Assembly (NCBI GenBank): GCA_002501065.1
Contig: DLRK01000046.1
Span: 1 to 13,801, forward strand
Source of the DNA: Akkermansiaceae bacterium UBA7890
GTDB taxonomy: Bacteria; Verrucomicrobiota; Verrucomicrobiia; Verrucomicrobiales; Akkermansiaceae
Reading direction: 5' to 3'
DNA length: 13,801 nucleotides
A program made the translations under genes and the position numbers. Below are positions 7,085-13,801 of this stretch, piece by piece; the stretch's first letter is position 1; the number at the start of each line of letters is the position of its first letter. Below the pieces are notes generated by a model. It ran no database searches, was not told the DNA's origin, and saw nothing but the letters and a program-made list of their open reading frames with translations.

Positions 7085-7984
7085 ATGACCCAAACCTCTT
7101 ATCTCCTATGGCGTCTAGCCCGGGCTTTCGGTATTTCGATGAGGCAACGTCATGCGACCCACGCCGCGACCGAACTTCATCTCCTGCGGGAAGCCGAGGA
7201 AATCCTGGGGCGCCTTGCCTGGGCGGAGGTCGAAGGAATCGAGGAGCTCTCAGTGGAATACTGGAACCTGCGCAAGTTCACCAAGAACTACGAGGAACTC
7301 TCCCAGAAAATCGAATCCGCCAACGTCAACCTGTCGGACTACAACGAGCACCGGACAGACCTGCTGGGCATGGTGGTTGACAGCTCCAAGGACCTGACGG
7401 ACGAACGGGCGACCCTGGCCGAAACAAGCGAACGACTCAAATCCGAGCGTGAAATAATCGTGGAAGATGCCCGCGCCGTCAAGCGACGCCATGACGGAGT
7501 CACAGCCAAGCTTGAAGTCCTCGTCGGTGAGAGTGACCAGCAGTCTCCGAAACTCGATGCCTCCAGGCAGGAACTCCTCAGGCTGAAGACGCAGTTCAAG
7601 GAACTGCGCGATCGCCGCGATGCCCTGGTCGTCAGGATCGATTCGATCGAAAGCGCCCTTAAGGACATTGATGCCCGTATCGAAACGCGGCGCTCCGAGA
7701 TGCGGGACGAAGCCCTGGGCAACTACCAGAACATTGGAAAGGCCAACCAGGACCTCTCCAGCAACCGTGCGAAGAGGGGCTCCCTGGAGAGCGAGATGAT
7801 CTCTCTCTTCTCGCAAATCGGTCGCTACATCCTCTCTTACCACCACGATCCCTCCGTTGCCAAAGTGGCTTCCGAGCACCGCAGCCTCATCAATCAGATG
7901 GCCGCCCTCACTCTTTCGATCACGCTGAACAATCGGCTTGCCGGACGCACAAACGCCAAGACCGCGCAAAGCAACAAGAGCTAA
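7085..7984 (+). CDS. uncharacterised coiled-coil protein
   Basis: A 299-aa protein that I do not recognise. Residues 1-60 are a short alpha-helical head (YLLWRLARAFGI, then HLLREAEEILGRL). From about 60 to 235 the sequence is dominated by charged heptad-like repeats, such as ELRDRRDALVVRIDSIESAL, typical of long coiled coils. The last 60 residues (from SLFSQIGRYILSYHH) are less charged and may form a small domain. It has no cysteine, no clear membrane span and no cleavable signal, so it is probably cytoplasmic or peripheral. Codon bias matches its neighbours. It begins 50 nt after acs with no Shine-Dalgarno site, so co-transcription is possible but not shown. ATG 7139 is an alternative in-frame start. 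A structural or scaffolding role is only a guess. Confidence 0.82.
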   Translation: MTQTSYLLWRLARAFGISMRQRHATHAATELHLLREAEEILGRLAWAEVEGIEELSVEYWNLRKFTKNYEELSQKIESANVNLSDYNEHRTDLLGMVVDSSKDLTDERATLAETSERLKSEREIIVEDARAVKRRHDGVTAKLEVLVGESDQQSPKLDASRQELLRLKTQFKELRDRRDALVVRIDSIESALKDIDARIETRRSEMRDEALGNYQNIGKANQDLSSNRAKRGSLESEMISLFSQIGRYILSYHHDPSVAKVASEHRSLINQMAALTLSITLNNRLAGRTNAKTAQSNKS

Positions 7985-8038
7985 TGGACGCGGGAGCCTA
8001 TCCTTCAGATCAGATCGAATGGATACCGTGTCGTTGGA

Positions 8039-9442
8039 TCACCGCCCTGTTGCGGCATCGCCCAGTCTTTCAAGCAGGATCCCGTGCAGACCTCCGAACC
8101 CTCCGTTGCTGAGGATCGCCACCACATCACCTGCCTCGGCCTCGGCCGCCACATGCCCTGCTATCTCCTCCACGGTGGGGAGGTAGACTCCCTGCCCTCC
8201 CCCTGCGGCGATGTCACGCACAAGCTGCTCCGGGTCAAGCCGCTCCTCTTCCGCAAACTTTTCCGGATCCGCGATGGCGGGGACCACCGCACGGTCGGCA
8301 CTGGCCAGTGCATCCGCCAGCTCGGACTGAAAAATGTTGCGCCTGGTGGTGTTGGAACGCGGCTCGAAGATGATCCAGAGTCGGGCGTCGGGATAGCGTT
8401 GCCGCAGAGCCTGCACCGCGAGCCTGATCGAGGTGGGATGGTGAGCAAAATCGTCAATCACCCTGACCCCGCGCACCTCTCCACACAGTTGCTGGCGGCG
8501 GGCTATGCCCTGAAAACTCGCAAACCCACTGCGAATCTCATCGGGCCTCAGTCCCGCAAATATTCCCCCGGCCACCGCCATGGCAGCATTGCGGACATTG
8601 AACTCACCCACCATGGGAATGGTGTAACGCTCGTCCACCAGAGTGAAACTGCTGCCATCCGTTTCGTAGGAAACCTCCTCGATCCTCATGTCACAACGCT
8701 TCCCGAATCCAAGCGTGCGCACCGGACAGAGAGCCCCCTCGATCACATCCAGGACATTGGAGTCATCCCCGTTGACCACCGTCAACCCACCACTGGGAAC
8801 AATGTTCAGGAATCGCCGAAAGGTCAGTTTGATGTCGTCCAGTGAGTCATAGATGTCCGCGTGATCAAACTCGATGTTGTTGATGATGACAAACTCGGGG
8901 AGGTAGTGCAGGAACTTCGAGCGCTTGTCGAAGAAAGCGGTGTCGTATTCGTCGCCTTCCAGAACGTTGAACTCGGAATCGGTGAAGCATGCCCCCCGCC
9001 CCAGGTTGGCCGGGATACCCCCGATCATGTAGCCGGGTTCACGCCCGGACGATTGCAGAACCCAGGTCAGAATCGCACTGGTAGTGGTTTTGCCGTGTGT
9101 CCCTGTCACCACAAAATTCCGCTTTCCGCGCAGAAACTGATCCTTCAGAACTTCAGGCAGGCTCTGGTAGAGAAGTTTGCGATTGAGGGCCTCCTCCGCC
9201 TCTTCGTTGCCGCGGCTGATCGTATTCCCGATGATGATGACATCCGCGCTCTCCGGGATGTTGGATGCGTGATAGCCTTCCATGATTTCCACCCCGCTCT
9301 CCTCAAGAAAGGTGGACATGGGTGGATAAACGCGCTCATCGGATCCTGTCACCGTGATCCCCCGCTCTTTCATGGCAGCAGCCACCGCACCCATCGCCGT
9401 CCCGCAAACACCAATGAAATGATAGTGATTTTTCTCAGCCAT
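8039..9442 (-). CDS. mpl: UDP-N-acetylmuramate:L-Ala-gamma-D-Glu-meso-DAP ligase
   Basis: A 467-aa Mur-ligase family protein. Mpl reattaches tripeptide recovered from degraded peptidoglycan to UDP-MurNAc with ATP, returning it to murein synthesis in the cytosol. Features in order are the N-terminal Rossmann motif IGVCGTAMG (10-18), ATP P-loop GTHGKTTT (114-121), the Mpl-typical EGDEYDTAFFDKRSKF (162-177), NNIEFDHADIY, the GEFNVRNA segment, DDFAHHPTSI from 330, and SNGGFGG (445-451). The 162-177 block and the overall length favour Mpl over MurC. It lies 62 bp downstream of the HAD phosphatase gene on the same strand and faces the coiled-coil gene across 54 bp. Its presence implies meso-diaminopimelate-containing murein and tripeptide recycling. 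Confidence 0.95.
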   Translation of the reverse strand: MAEKNHYHFIGVCGTAMGAVAAAMKERGITVTGSDERVYPPMSTFLEESGVEIMEGYHASNIPESADVIIIGNTISRGNEEAEEALNRKLLYQSLPEVLKDQFLRGKRNFVVTGTHGKTTTSAILTWVLQSSGREPGYMIGGIPANLGRGACFTDSEFNVLEGDEYDTAFFDKRSKFLHYLPEFVIINNIEFDHADIYDSLDDIKLTFRRFLNIVPSGGLTVVNGDDSNVLDVIEGALCPVRTLGFGKRCDMRIEEVSYETDGSSFTLVDERYTIPMVGEFNVRNAAMAVAGGIFAGLRPDEIRSGFASFQGIARRQQLCGEVRGVRVIDDFAHHPTSIRLAVQALRQRYPDARLWIIFEPRSNTTRRNIFQSELADALASADRAVVPAIADPEKFAEEERLDPEQLVRDIAAGGGQGVYLPTVEEIAGHVAAEAEAGDVVAILSNGGFGGLHGILLERLGDAATGR

Positions 9443-9504
9443 TCGTCATCAGTGAATCATCCAGCATCCCGCTTCGCTCATTCAACATTAAACACCCGGA
9501 ATTC

Positions 9505-10386
9505 TCAAAATCCCGGCGCTGCCACCGTGGCAGTATCCAGTTCTTCGCGGCGGCGCTCCAGGATGCGGTCCGCTGTTTCACACACCATCTCTTCCAGCAG
9601 ATTTCGAAGGTGACTTCCCTTCCGGTAGTCCGCGGGAGCGATGTGCTTTACCCGGTCAGCGTGCGCACACAACTTGTAACACTTCAGGAAGCTGCGCCCG
9701 CTTGGATCCTGGGGATTGTAGACCGCAATGGCGTGCCCTCCATTTCTCTTCATTACCGTGAAACAGGGAACATCGGTAGGACCGTCACCCACATAGATCA
9801 TGTTCTCGAACGGAATGGGCCGCAGTTCAGGCGGCATATGATCGTTCACGTCATCCTCGTGATTGAGCAGCCCCTTGTTGATCCGGAAGAGAAACTGCGT
9901 CTTGGTGGTATGCGAGATGGTGCGCTTGGGAAAACTGATGCGCCCTTCATGGTCCTCGCCGAATTCGCAGCCGAACATGGCTGTCATCTTGCCCGCCAGA
10001 CTACTTCCCTCCAGGAGGGCCTTGAGCCCCGATGAGATGATATAGTGTTCGATGGCGACTCCCGCGGCGTGATGCTCGGGGCGCAGAACCGCGGACCGGA
10101 TCTCATCGAAAAGTTCCGGGACCCCCGGGTAGTAGCGGAGTCCGCTCCCCAGTTCGACCAGGCGCGCATTGGTCACTGCATCCATCTGCAGGTAGTCGAG
10201 CAGACACTTCATGTAGGCCAGCTCACCATCCCACTGCTGCTCCCTGACGAGAGTGTCGCACCGCCTCCAGAACTGCTCAGGATCAATCCCGAATTCGGGA
10301 AAAAGCACGTCATCCTGCATAAAGCTGGGACTCAACGTCTGATCGTAATCGTAGATCAGGGCAATCGTGCTCTGTGGAATCGCCAT
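9505..10386 (-). CDS. HAD-superfamily phosphatase (HAD-IB-like)
   Basis: A 293-aa soluble protein with the four HAD motifs: YDYDQT with nucleophile D13 and acid/base D15, IISSG (about S118/S119), K162 in TTKTQF, and YVGDGPTDVPCF with D201 and D205 binding magnesium. A cap insertion of about 90 residues lies between motifs I and II, as in HAD-IB enzymes such as phosphoserine phosphatases. I cannot assign a substrate. It is upstream of mpl on the same strand with a 62-bp gap and may be co-transcribed; a role in removing phosphate from a cell-wall or sugar intermediate would fit but is not shown. ATG 10386 starts directly before the first beta strand; upstream there is AGGA, but at about 14 nt, which is too far for a normal ribosome site. 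Confidence 0.88.
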   Translation of the reverse strand: MAIPQSTIALIYDYDQTLSPSFMQDDVLFPEFGIDPEQFWRRCDTLVREQQWDGELAYMKCLLDYLQMDAVTNARLVELGSGLRYYPGVPELFDEIRSAVLRPEHHAAGVAIEHYIISSGLKALLEGSSLAGKMTAMFGCEFGEDHEGRISFPKRTISHTTKTQFLFRINKGLLNHEDDVNDHMPPELRPIPFENMIYVGDGPTDVPCFTVMKRNGGHAIAVYNPQDPSGRSFLKCYKLCAHADRVKHIAPADYRKGSHLRNLLEEMVCETADRILERRREELDTATVAAPGF

Positions 10387-10750
10387 GGGTCAAATTCGTG
10401 TCCTAACCATGCAGTGCACCGGGACCGACACAAGGACAAGTTCGGGTCGCCCCCACAGGGAGTGCCGCTCCTTCGAACAGCCCCAACAGAAAGGGGGTGA
10501 TCTCAGCACTGTTAGGGAACCTCAAGCACCCTTGTAGGTTTAAACAGCGATACGCGGATCCCTTCACACCTGCGCCCATGACCGATCCTTTGGCAGGGCA
10601 CCCAGTCAAAATCCCCATCGAGGAATATCGCGACCCTCTAGATCTCCGGCGTCCCGGCACTCGCGCCTCTTGCCTTGATCGGGTGTGCCACCCTTCTCAA
10701 TCAATTGCAGGATCATTTCCCAAACAATTTTGGTTGTTTCGAGCCTCCGA
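10387..10750. other. divergent intergenic region between HAD phosphatase and lptD
   Basis: About 364 bp without a securely assigned gene. It must hold the promoters for the HAD/mpl transcript (leftward) and for lptD (rightward), but no convincing -35/-10 pair was found by eye. Two small possible hairpins occur: GGAG-TGCCG-CTCC (10459-10471) within a GTTCG/CGAAC pair (10440-10478), and GGGTG-TGC-CACCC (10681-10693). Neither is followed by a T tract. A possible 58-codon ORF covers the right half and is listed separately. Confidence 0.5.
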
Positions 10751-10754
10751 ATGA
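10578..10754 (+). CDS. possible 58-aa ORF ending in an ATGA overlap with lptD
   Basis: From ATG 10578 the frame encodes a protein-like start (GHPVKIPIEEYRDPLDLRRP) and stops at TGA 10752-10754, overlapping the lptD ATG at 10751. The first 30 codons are moderately G/C-ending; the remaining codons are A/T-richer and look non-coding. No family is recognised. It may be the degraded end of an older gene, a short leader peptide coupled to lptD, or a chance frame. The overlap alone is weak support. Confidence 0.22.
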   Translation: MTDPLAGHPVKIPIEEYRDPLDLRRPGTRASCLDRVCHPSQSIAGSFPKQFWLFRASE

Positions 10755-13195
10755 GAGTCCATTACCCTATGCCTTTGCGGCGAGTGGCGGGCGGAAACCA
10801 GCGAAATACCGATCAAGCGCCAAAAGGCGCGATCGTTTCGCTGTCCTGCGCCCTTGTCCTGCTGGTCCCGCTGCCCTGCTCCGGCCAGGAGGTCGATCCC
10901 CCGCCCACCGGAGAGGAATTGCTGACCATTCCGGAAGGGAACGGCTCTGGAGTGCCTGGCGATCCCTTCAACCTGGTCCCCGCCATGCCCCGAAATCTCC
11001 GCATCATCGGCGATGACTACGAGACCAGGTGGGACGCGGAGAAGGAACTCATCCTCTATCACGGGAACATGCAATGCCGCACCAACAACGGCATTCAGCT
11101 CTTTGCGGACGACATCGTCATAAACCTGCAGGGGAAATTCGTGCGCTTCACCGGAAATGTGTCCGTTTACCAGGGTGCAATCCTGCATCGCGGCAAATCG
11201 GCCACCTTCTGGTATGAGGAAGAGCGCCTGGAGGGCGACGGTCTGCGCATCGGCATGGATCCCATTCTCCTTGAGGCAGACAGATTTCGAATGGTGCAGA
11301 GTGATGGGCGCACCCTCTTCGTGGGCGAGGATGCGGGCGTGACCACCCACGACATCAGGGATCCCGCCTTCTGGGTGCGGGCGGCAAGGACTACTGTCAT
11401 CCCGGGCGAGAAGGTTATCTTCCGCGACATGAAGCTCTATGCCGGAGACAGGCCGATCTTCTGGCTGCCCTACCTGGCCCAGCCTCTCAACACGGAACTG
11501 GGATACCACTTCATCCCGGGAGCTCGTTCAAACTGGGGCCCCTACCTCCTCAACCGCTACGGCCTCATGCTCGGAGGCGACAAGGACCCCCGGACCGGCG
11601 AACGCAGGGACGCATGGCTGCTCTCCCAGTGGCACCTCGACCTGCTTACCAAACGCGGGGCAGGAACCGGGGTCGACTTCTTCGACACCCACCAGCACAA
11701 AAACCCGAACCTGGGCTGGCTCAAGCTCTACCACATCCACGACTTCGACTCGACCCACAACCGGAGTGGCATCCGGCGCGAGAACGTGACCGAAAACCGT
11801 TTTCGCCTCCAGTTACGCCACCGCCTCCAGCTCCCCGACATCATTCCGGGCGGCAACAGCCACCTCGACGCCAACCTGACCTACCTCAGTGATCGCTTCT
11901 ACCTTGAGGATTACGACCCAAGCACCTTTCGGGTAGAACCCAATCCCGACAACACCCTTGCTCTCACCCACCGGCGCGAGCGCAACCTGCTCACCCTGTG
12001 GACCCGGCTGCGTCCCAACTCCTTTTACCAGACCGATACCCGCTTGCCCGAGTTCGCCCTCGACCAGGTCCGCCATCCCCTCTTCAACTCGCCTATTCTG
12101 CACGAAGGACAACTCGTGGCCGGTCTCTACAACGAACACCTTCCCACCTTCGAGCGTCGCAACCTGAAGGCGGAAGCGGCCGCCCTGCAACCCGGCGACC
12201 CGCGCATCTCCGAAATCAACACCATCCTGGCCGAACATGGCTACACCCGCCTGCACCTCTGGCAGGAATTCTCCCTTCCCATGCGCCTCGACAACCGACT
12301 CAACCTCGTCCCGCGGGCCGGACTCGGCTCCACCACCTACCACAATGTTGACGGCCCTGGAGACAACGAAGAACGCACCCACATCTACGCCGGGATCGAC
12401 GCCTCCGTAAAGTTCTCCCGCTCCTTTCCCGAAGTCGAAAGCGACGCCCTGGGTCTGGACAGTCTCCTGCACGTCATCCAACCCTACGCGGGGGCCTCGT
12501 GGATCGCCACCAACGAACTGGACTCCAGCTTTCCCCGCATCGACCGTCTCACCGCCAGCACCCGTCCCCGCCCGCTGGGGATAGGTCGCTTCACTGCCAT
12601 CGACGACATTGAAGACTGGACCATCATCCGCCTGGGTGTTCGCAACCGCTTCCTTACAAGGCGCGACGGCGGCAGCCATGAGTGGCTTTCCATCAATTCC
12701 TACCTGGACTGGTTCCAGGAAGATCCGGAATTTGATCGTGAGTTTTCCAACTTCTACAATGAAATCTACTTTCATCCCGTCCCCTGGCTTGAACTGGGAC
12801 TGGAAACCCAGTTTCCACTCCTGAGCAAGGTGGGAGATTTCACCGAGATAATGGGCTCCCTCCGCTACATGCCCTCCGACAACCTGGAGCTCACTGTCCG
12901 GCATCGCTTCCTCAACGATCATCCCATCCTGCAGGACTCCATCCGCTTCGAGTATGGAGCCTTCAAACGATTCAACAAGGACTGGGGAGCCGGCTTCAGT
13001 CACCGTTGGGAAATCGACGACAGTGCCCTGGAATACCAGCACTATTCTGTCCACCGCACCTTCGATAACTGGGTCGTCTCACTCGGACTTTTCCACCGCA
13101 ACCACCGTTACAACGACGAGTTTGGCGCCATGATCGGTCTCACTCTCCGCGAGTTTCCCTCCATCAACCTGCCCCTGAAAATCGGCGCCGATTGA
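10751..13195 (+). CDS. lptD: LPS-assembly protein LptD (outer-membrane translocon)
   Basis: An 814-aa protein from ATG 10751. LptD forms the outer-membrane barrel that, plugged by LptE, inserts LPS into the outer leaflet. Residues 1-46 are an unusual signal peptide with a long polar start and hydrophobic core at 27-41. An OstA/LptA-like beta-jellyroll follows (about 80-200), then the family signature RPIFWLPYLAQPL (about 233-245) leading into FIPGARSNWGPYLLNRYG. The remainder is a series of alternating beta strands to the C terminus. Apart from two cysteines in the signal peptide, only Cys109 is present, so the interdomain disulfides of the E. coli protein cannot form. In-frame starts at 10769 and GTG 10784 would shorten the n-region; the longer 10685 frame is rejected. 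No lptE or surA is nearby. It converges on the next gene with a 31-bp gap. Confidence 0.92.
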   Translation: MRVHYPMPLRRVAGGNQRNTDQAPKGAIVSLSCALVLLVPLPCSGQEVDPPPTGEELLTIPEGNGSGVPGDPFNLVPAMPRNLRIIGDDYETRWDAEKELILYHGNMQCRTNNGIQLFADDIVINLQGKFVRFTGNVSVYQGAILHRGKSATFWYEEERLEGDGLRIGMDPILLEADRFRMVQSDGRTLFVGEDAGVTTHDIRDPAFWVRAARTTVIPGEKVIFRDMKLYAGDRPIFWLPYLAQPLNTELGYHFIPGARSNWGPYLLNRYGLMLGGDKDPRTGERRDAWLLSQWHLDLLTKRGAGTGVDFFDTHQHKNPNLGWLKLYHIHDFDSTHNRSGIRRENVTENRFRLQLRHRLQLPDIIPGGNSHLDANLTYLSDRFYLEDYDPSTFRVEPNPDNTLALTHRRERNLLTLWTRLRPNSFYQTDTRLPEFALDQVRHPLFNSPILHEGQLVAGLYNEHLPTFERRNLKAEAAALQPGDPRISEINTILAEHGYTRLHLWQEFSLPMRLDNRLNLVPRAGLGSTTYHNVDGPGDNEERTHIYAGIDASVKFSRSFPEVESDALGLDSLLHVIQPYAGASWIATNELDSSFPRIDRLTASTRPRPLGIGRFTAIDDIEDWTIIRLGVRNRFLTRRDGGSHEWLSINSYLDWFQEDPEFDREFSNFYNEIYFHPVPWLELGLETQFPLLSKVGDFTEIMGSLRYMPSDNLELTVRHRFLNDHPILQDSIRFEYGAFKRFNKDWGAGFSHRWEIDDSALEYQHYSVHRTFDNWVVSLGLFHRNHRYNDEFGAMIGLTLREFPSINLPLKIGAD

Positions 13196-13226
13196 ACCTC
13201 CTGCGAGGGCAACTTGTTGACCAGGC

Positions 13227-13801
13227 TCAGGGACTTGTCGGCAGGGGAGCTCCCTCGTCATCCATGGGCATGAGCGCTGGCAACTCATTCCTACGGACGG
13301 CCTCAGAGCGTATCGGGGTGAAGACCTTCTTGATCTCCTGCAGGATCTCCAGGGCCCGATCCTGCTTGCGGTCCCGGTAGATCACCCGCACGAGGGCACC
13401 CATCCGGTCCTCCTTCACGATGAGCTTGGCGCGCATGTGAGCGAGGACTTCCTCCTCGGAATCCATACGCCACCCCTCGATGAGGCTCAGGTTCTTGATC
13501 ACCTGTTTAAGAACCTGATCGCTCTCCAGGAACTTCTCTTCCTTCGCAATAACCTCCCGCATATTGACCTCCTCCCCCACCTGCACCCGGTAATTCAGAA
13601 CGCCCACCCGGTCCCGGCTCATGTACATCCAGCCCAGAATCCCTCCCCCTACCAGACCGAGAAGCAATATGACGGCAATAACAATAACTACCGGCCTGCG
13701 GTTCTCGTAGCCGGGGGGAGACTTCTCTTTCGCGTCAGCGACAGGCTTCACCTCTTCTGCGGCACTCTCTTCCACCGCGGGCTTCTCTTCCACCACGGGC
13801 T
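13227..13801 (-). CDS. partial single-pass membrane protein with Wzz-like periplasmic region
   Basis: The frame is open to the right edge of the window, so the N terminus is probably missing; a GTG at 13796 is available but the E/P/V/A-rich repeat character (VEEKPAVEES) continues past it. Visible are an acidic proline-rich cytoplasmic tail (1-34 of the visible part), one transmembrane helix (35-59, VVIVIAVILLLGLVGGG), then about 120 residues predicted to be periplasmic. The stretch ESDQVLKQVIKNLSLIEGW, followed by ALVRVIYRDRKQDRALEILQ, has the helix-strand pattern of the Wzz-type polysaccharide chain-length/co-polymerase N-terminal domain, but the second transmembrane helix expected of Wzz is absent. 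It may be a one-pass relative or an unrelated protein of similar pattern. It ends with a proline-rich tail and converges on lptD. Confidence 0.65.
   Translation of the reverse strand, partial: PVVEEKPAVEESAAEEVKPVADAKEKSPPGYENRRPVVIVIAVILLLGLVGGGILGWMYMSRDRVGVLNYRVQVGEEVNMREVIAKEEKFLESDQVLKQVIKNLSLIEGWRMDSEEEVLAHMRAKLIVKEDRMGALVRVIYRDRKQDRALEILQEIKKVFTPIRSEAVRRNELPALMPMDDEGAPLPTSP

Noticed and set aside
3176..7152. Repeat of CGATGAGGCAAC near 7138 matching the left arm of the intergenic inverted repeat.
   Set aside because: A 12-base match between any two points is expected several times by chance in a window of this size, and the second copy is inside a coding sequence.
7985..8038. Bidirectional terminator between the coiled-coil gene and mpl.
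   Set aside because: The 54-bp gap has no convincing stem or T tract on either strand.
10751..10885. Lipoprotein signal in LptD (VPLPCSG).
   Set aside because: The residues before the cysteine (L-P) do not match a lipobox; normal Sec cleavage near residue 45 is more likely, as expected for an outer-membrane barrel.
11813..13054. Minus-strand open frame of 413 codons inside lptD.
   Set aside because: Antisense shadow of the beta-barrel region, created by G/C-ending codons; it has no start context or family features.

Overview
The window most likely comes from a Gram-negative bacterium of the PVC superphylum, probably Verrucomicrobiota. The best lineage marker is a 51-codon gene at 4059-4214 that matches, from memory, the small basic protein family of Chlamydiae and Verrucomicrobia. 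The GC-rich, strongly G/C-ending codon usage, a complete LptD (so an outer membrane with LPS or a similar glycolipid), Mpl (so meso-DAP peptidoglycan recycling) and the almost complete lack of Shine-Dalgarno sequences all fit. Assignment below phylum is not possible from this sequence alone.

Layout. At 145-237 (minus) lies tRNA-Ser(CGA), divergent from a secreted HExxH metallopeptidase (368-1330, plus). Facing the peptidase is a minus-strand operon read from 3123 down to 1390: a truncated and frameshifted remnant of a sugar-kinase-like (ASKHA) gene, a DUF374-type lipid acyltransferase and folD, with the last two overlapping by 35 nt. A divergent intergenic region (3124-3301) separates this operon from a rightward set: a possible 39-aa ORF, sufT, the small basic protein gene, a strong hairpin, an RsuA/RluB-family pseudouridine synthase, acetyl-CoA synthetase and an unrecognised 299-aa coiled-coil protein (to 7984). 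Facing it are mpl (9442-8039) and, upstream of mpl, a HAD-family phosphatase (10386-9505). A second divergent region (10387-10750), perhaps with a 58-aa ORF, leads into lptD (10751-13195, plus). The last gene is a partial minus-strand membrane protein that runs off the right edge.

How the genes fit together. Most of the window is housekeeping and envelope biology: LptD for outer-membrane lipid export, Mpl for murein recycling, the DUF374 enzyme for lipid acylation, FolD for one-carbon metabolism, SufT for Fe-S maturation, Acs for acetate activation. No mobile element, CRISPR array, defence locus or large biosynthetic cluster is visible. The most unusual material is between genes: a 122-bp element at 3176-3297 bounded by a perfect 12-bp inverted repeat with an imperfect hairpin inside it, the kinase remnant next to it, two short ORFs ending in ATGA overlaps with conserved genes, and a general use of C-rich leaders in place of Shine-Dalgarno sites.
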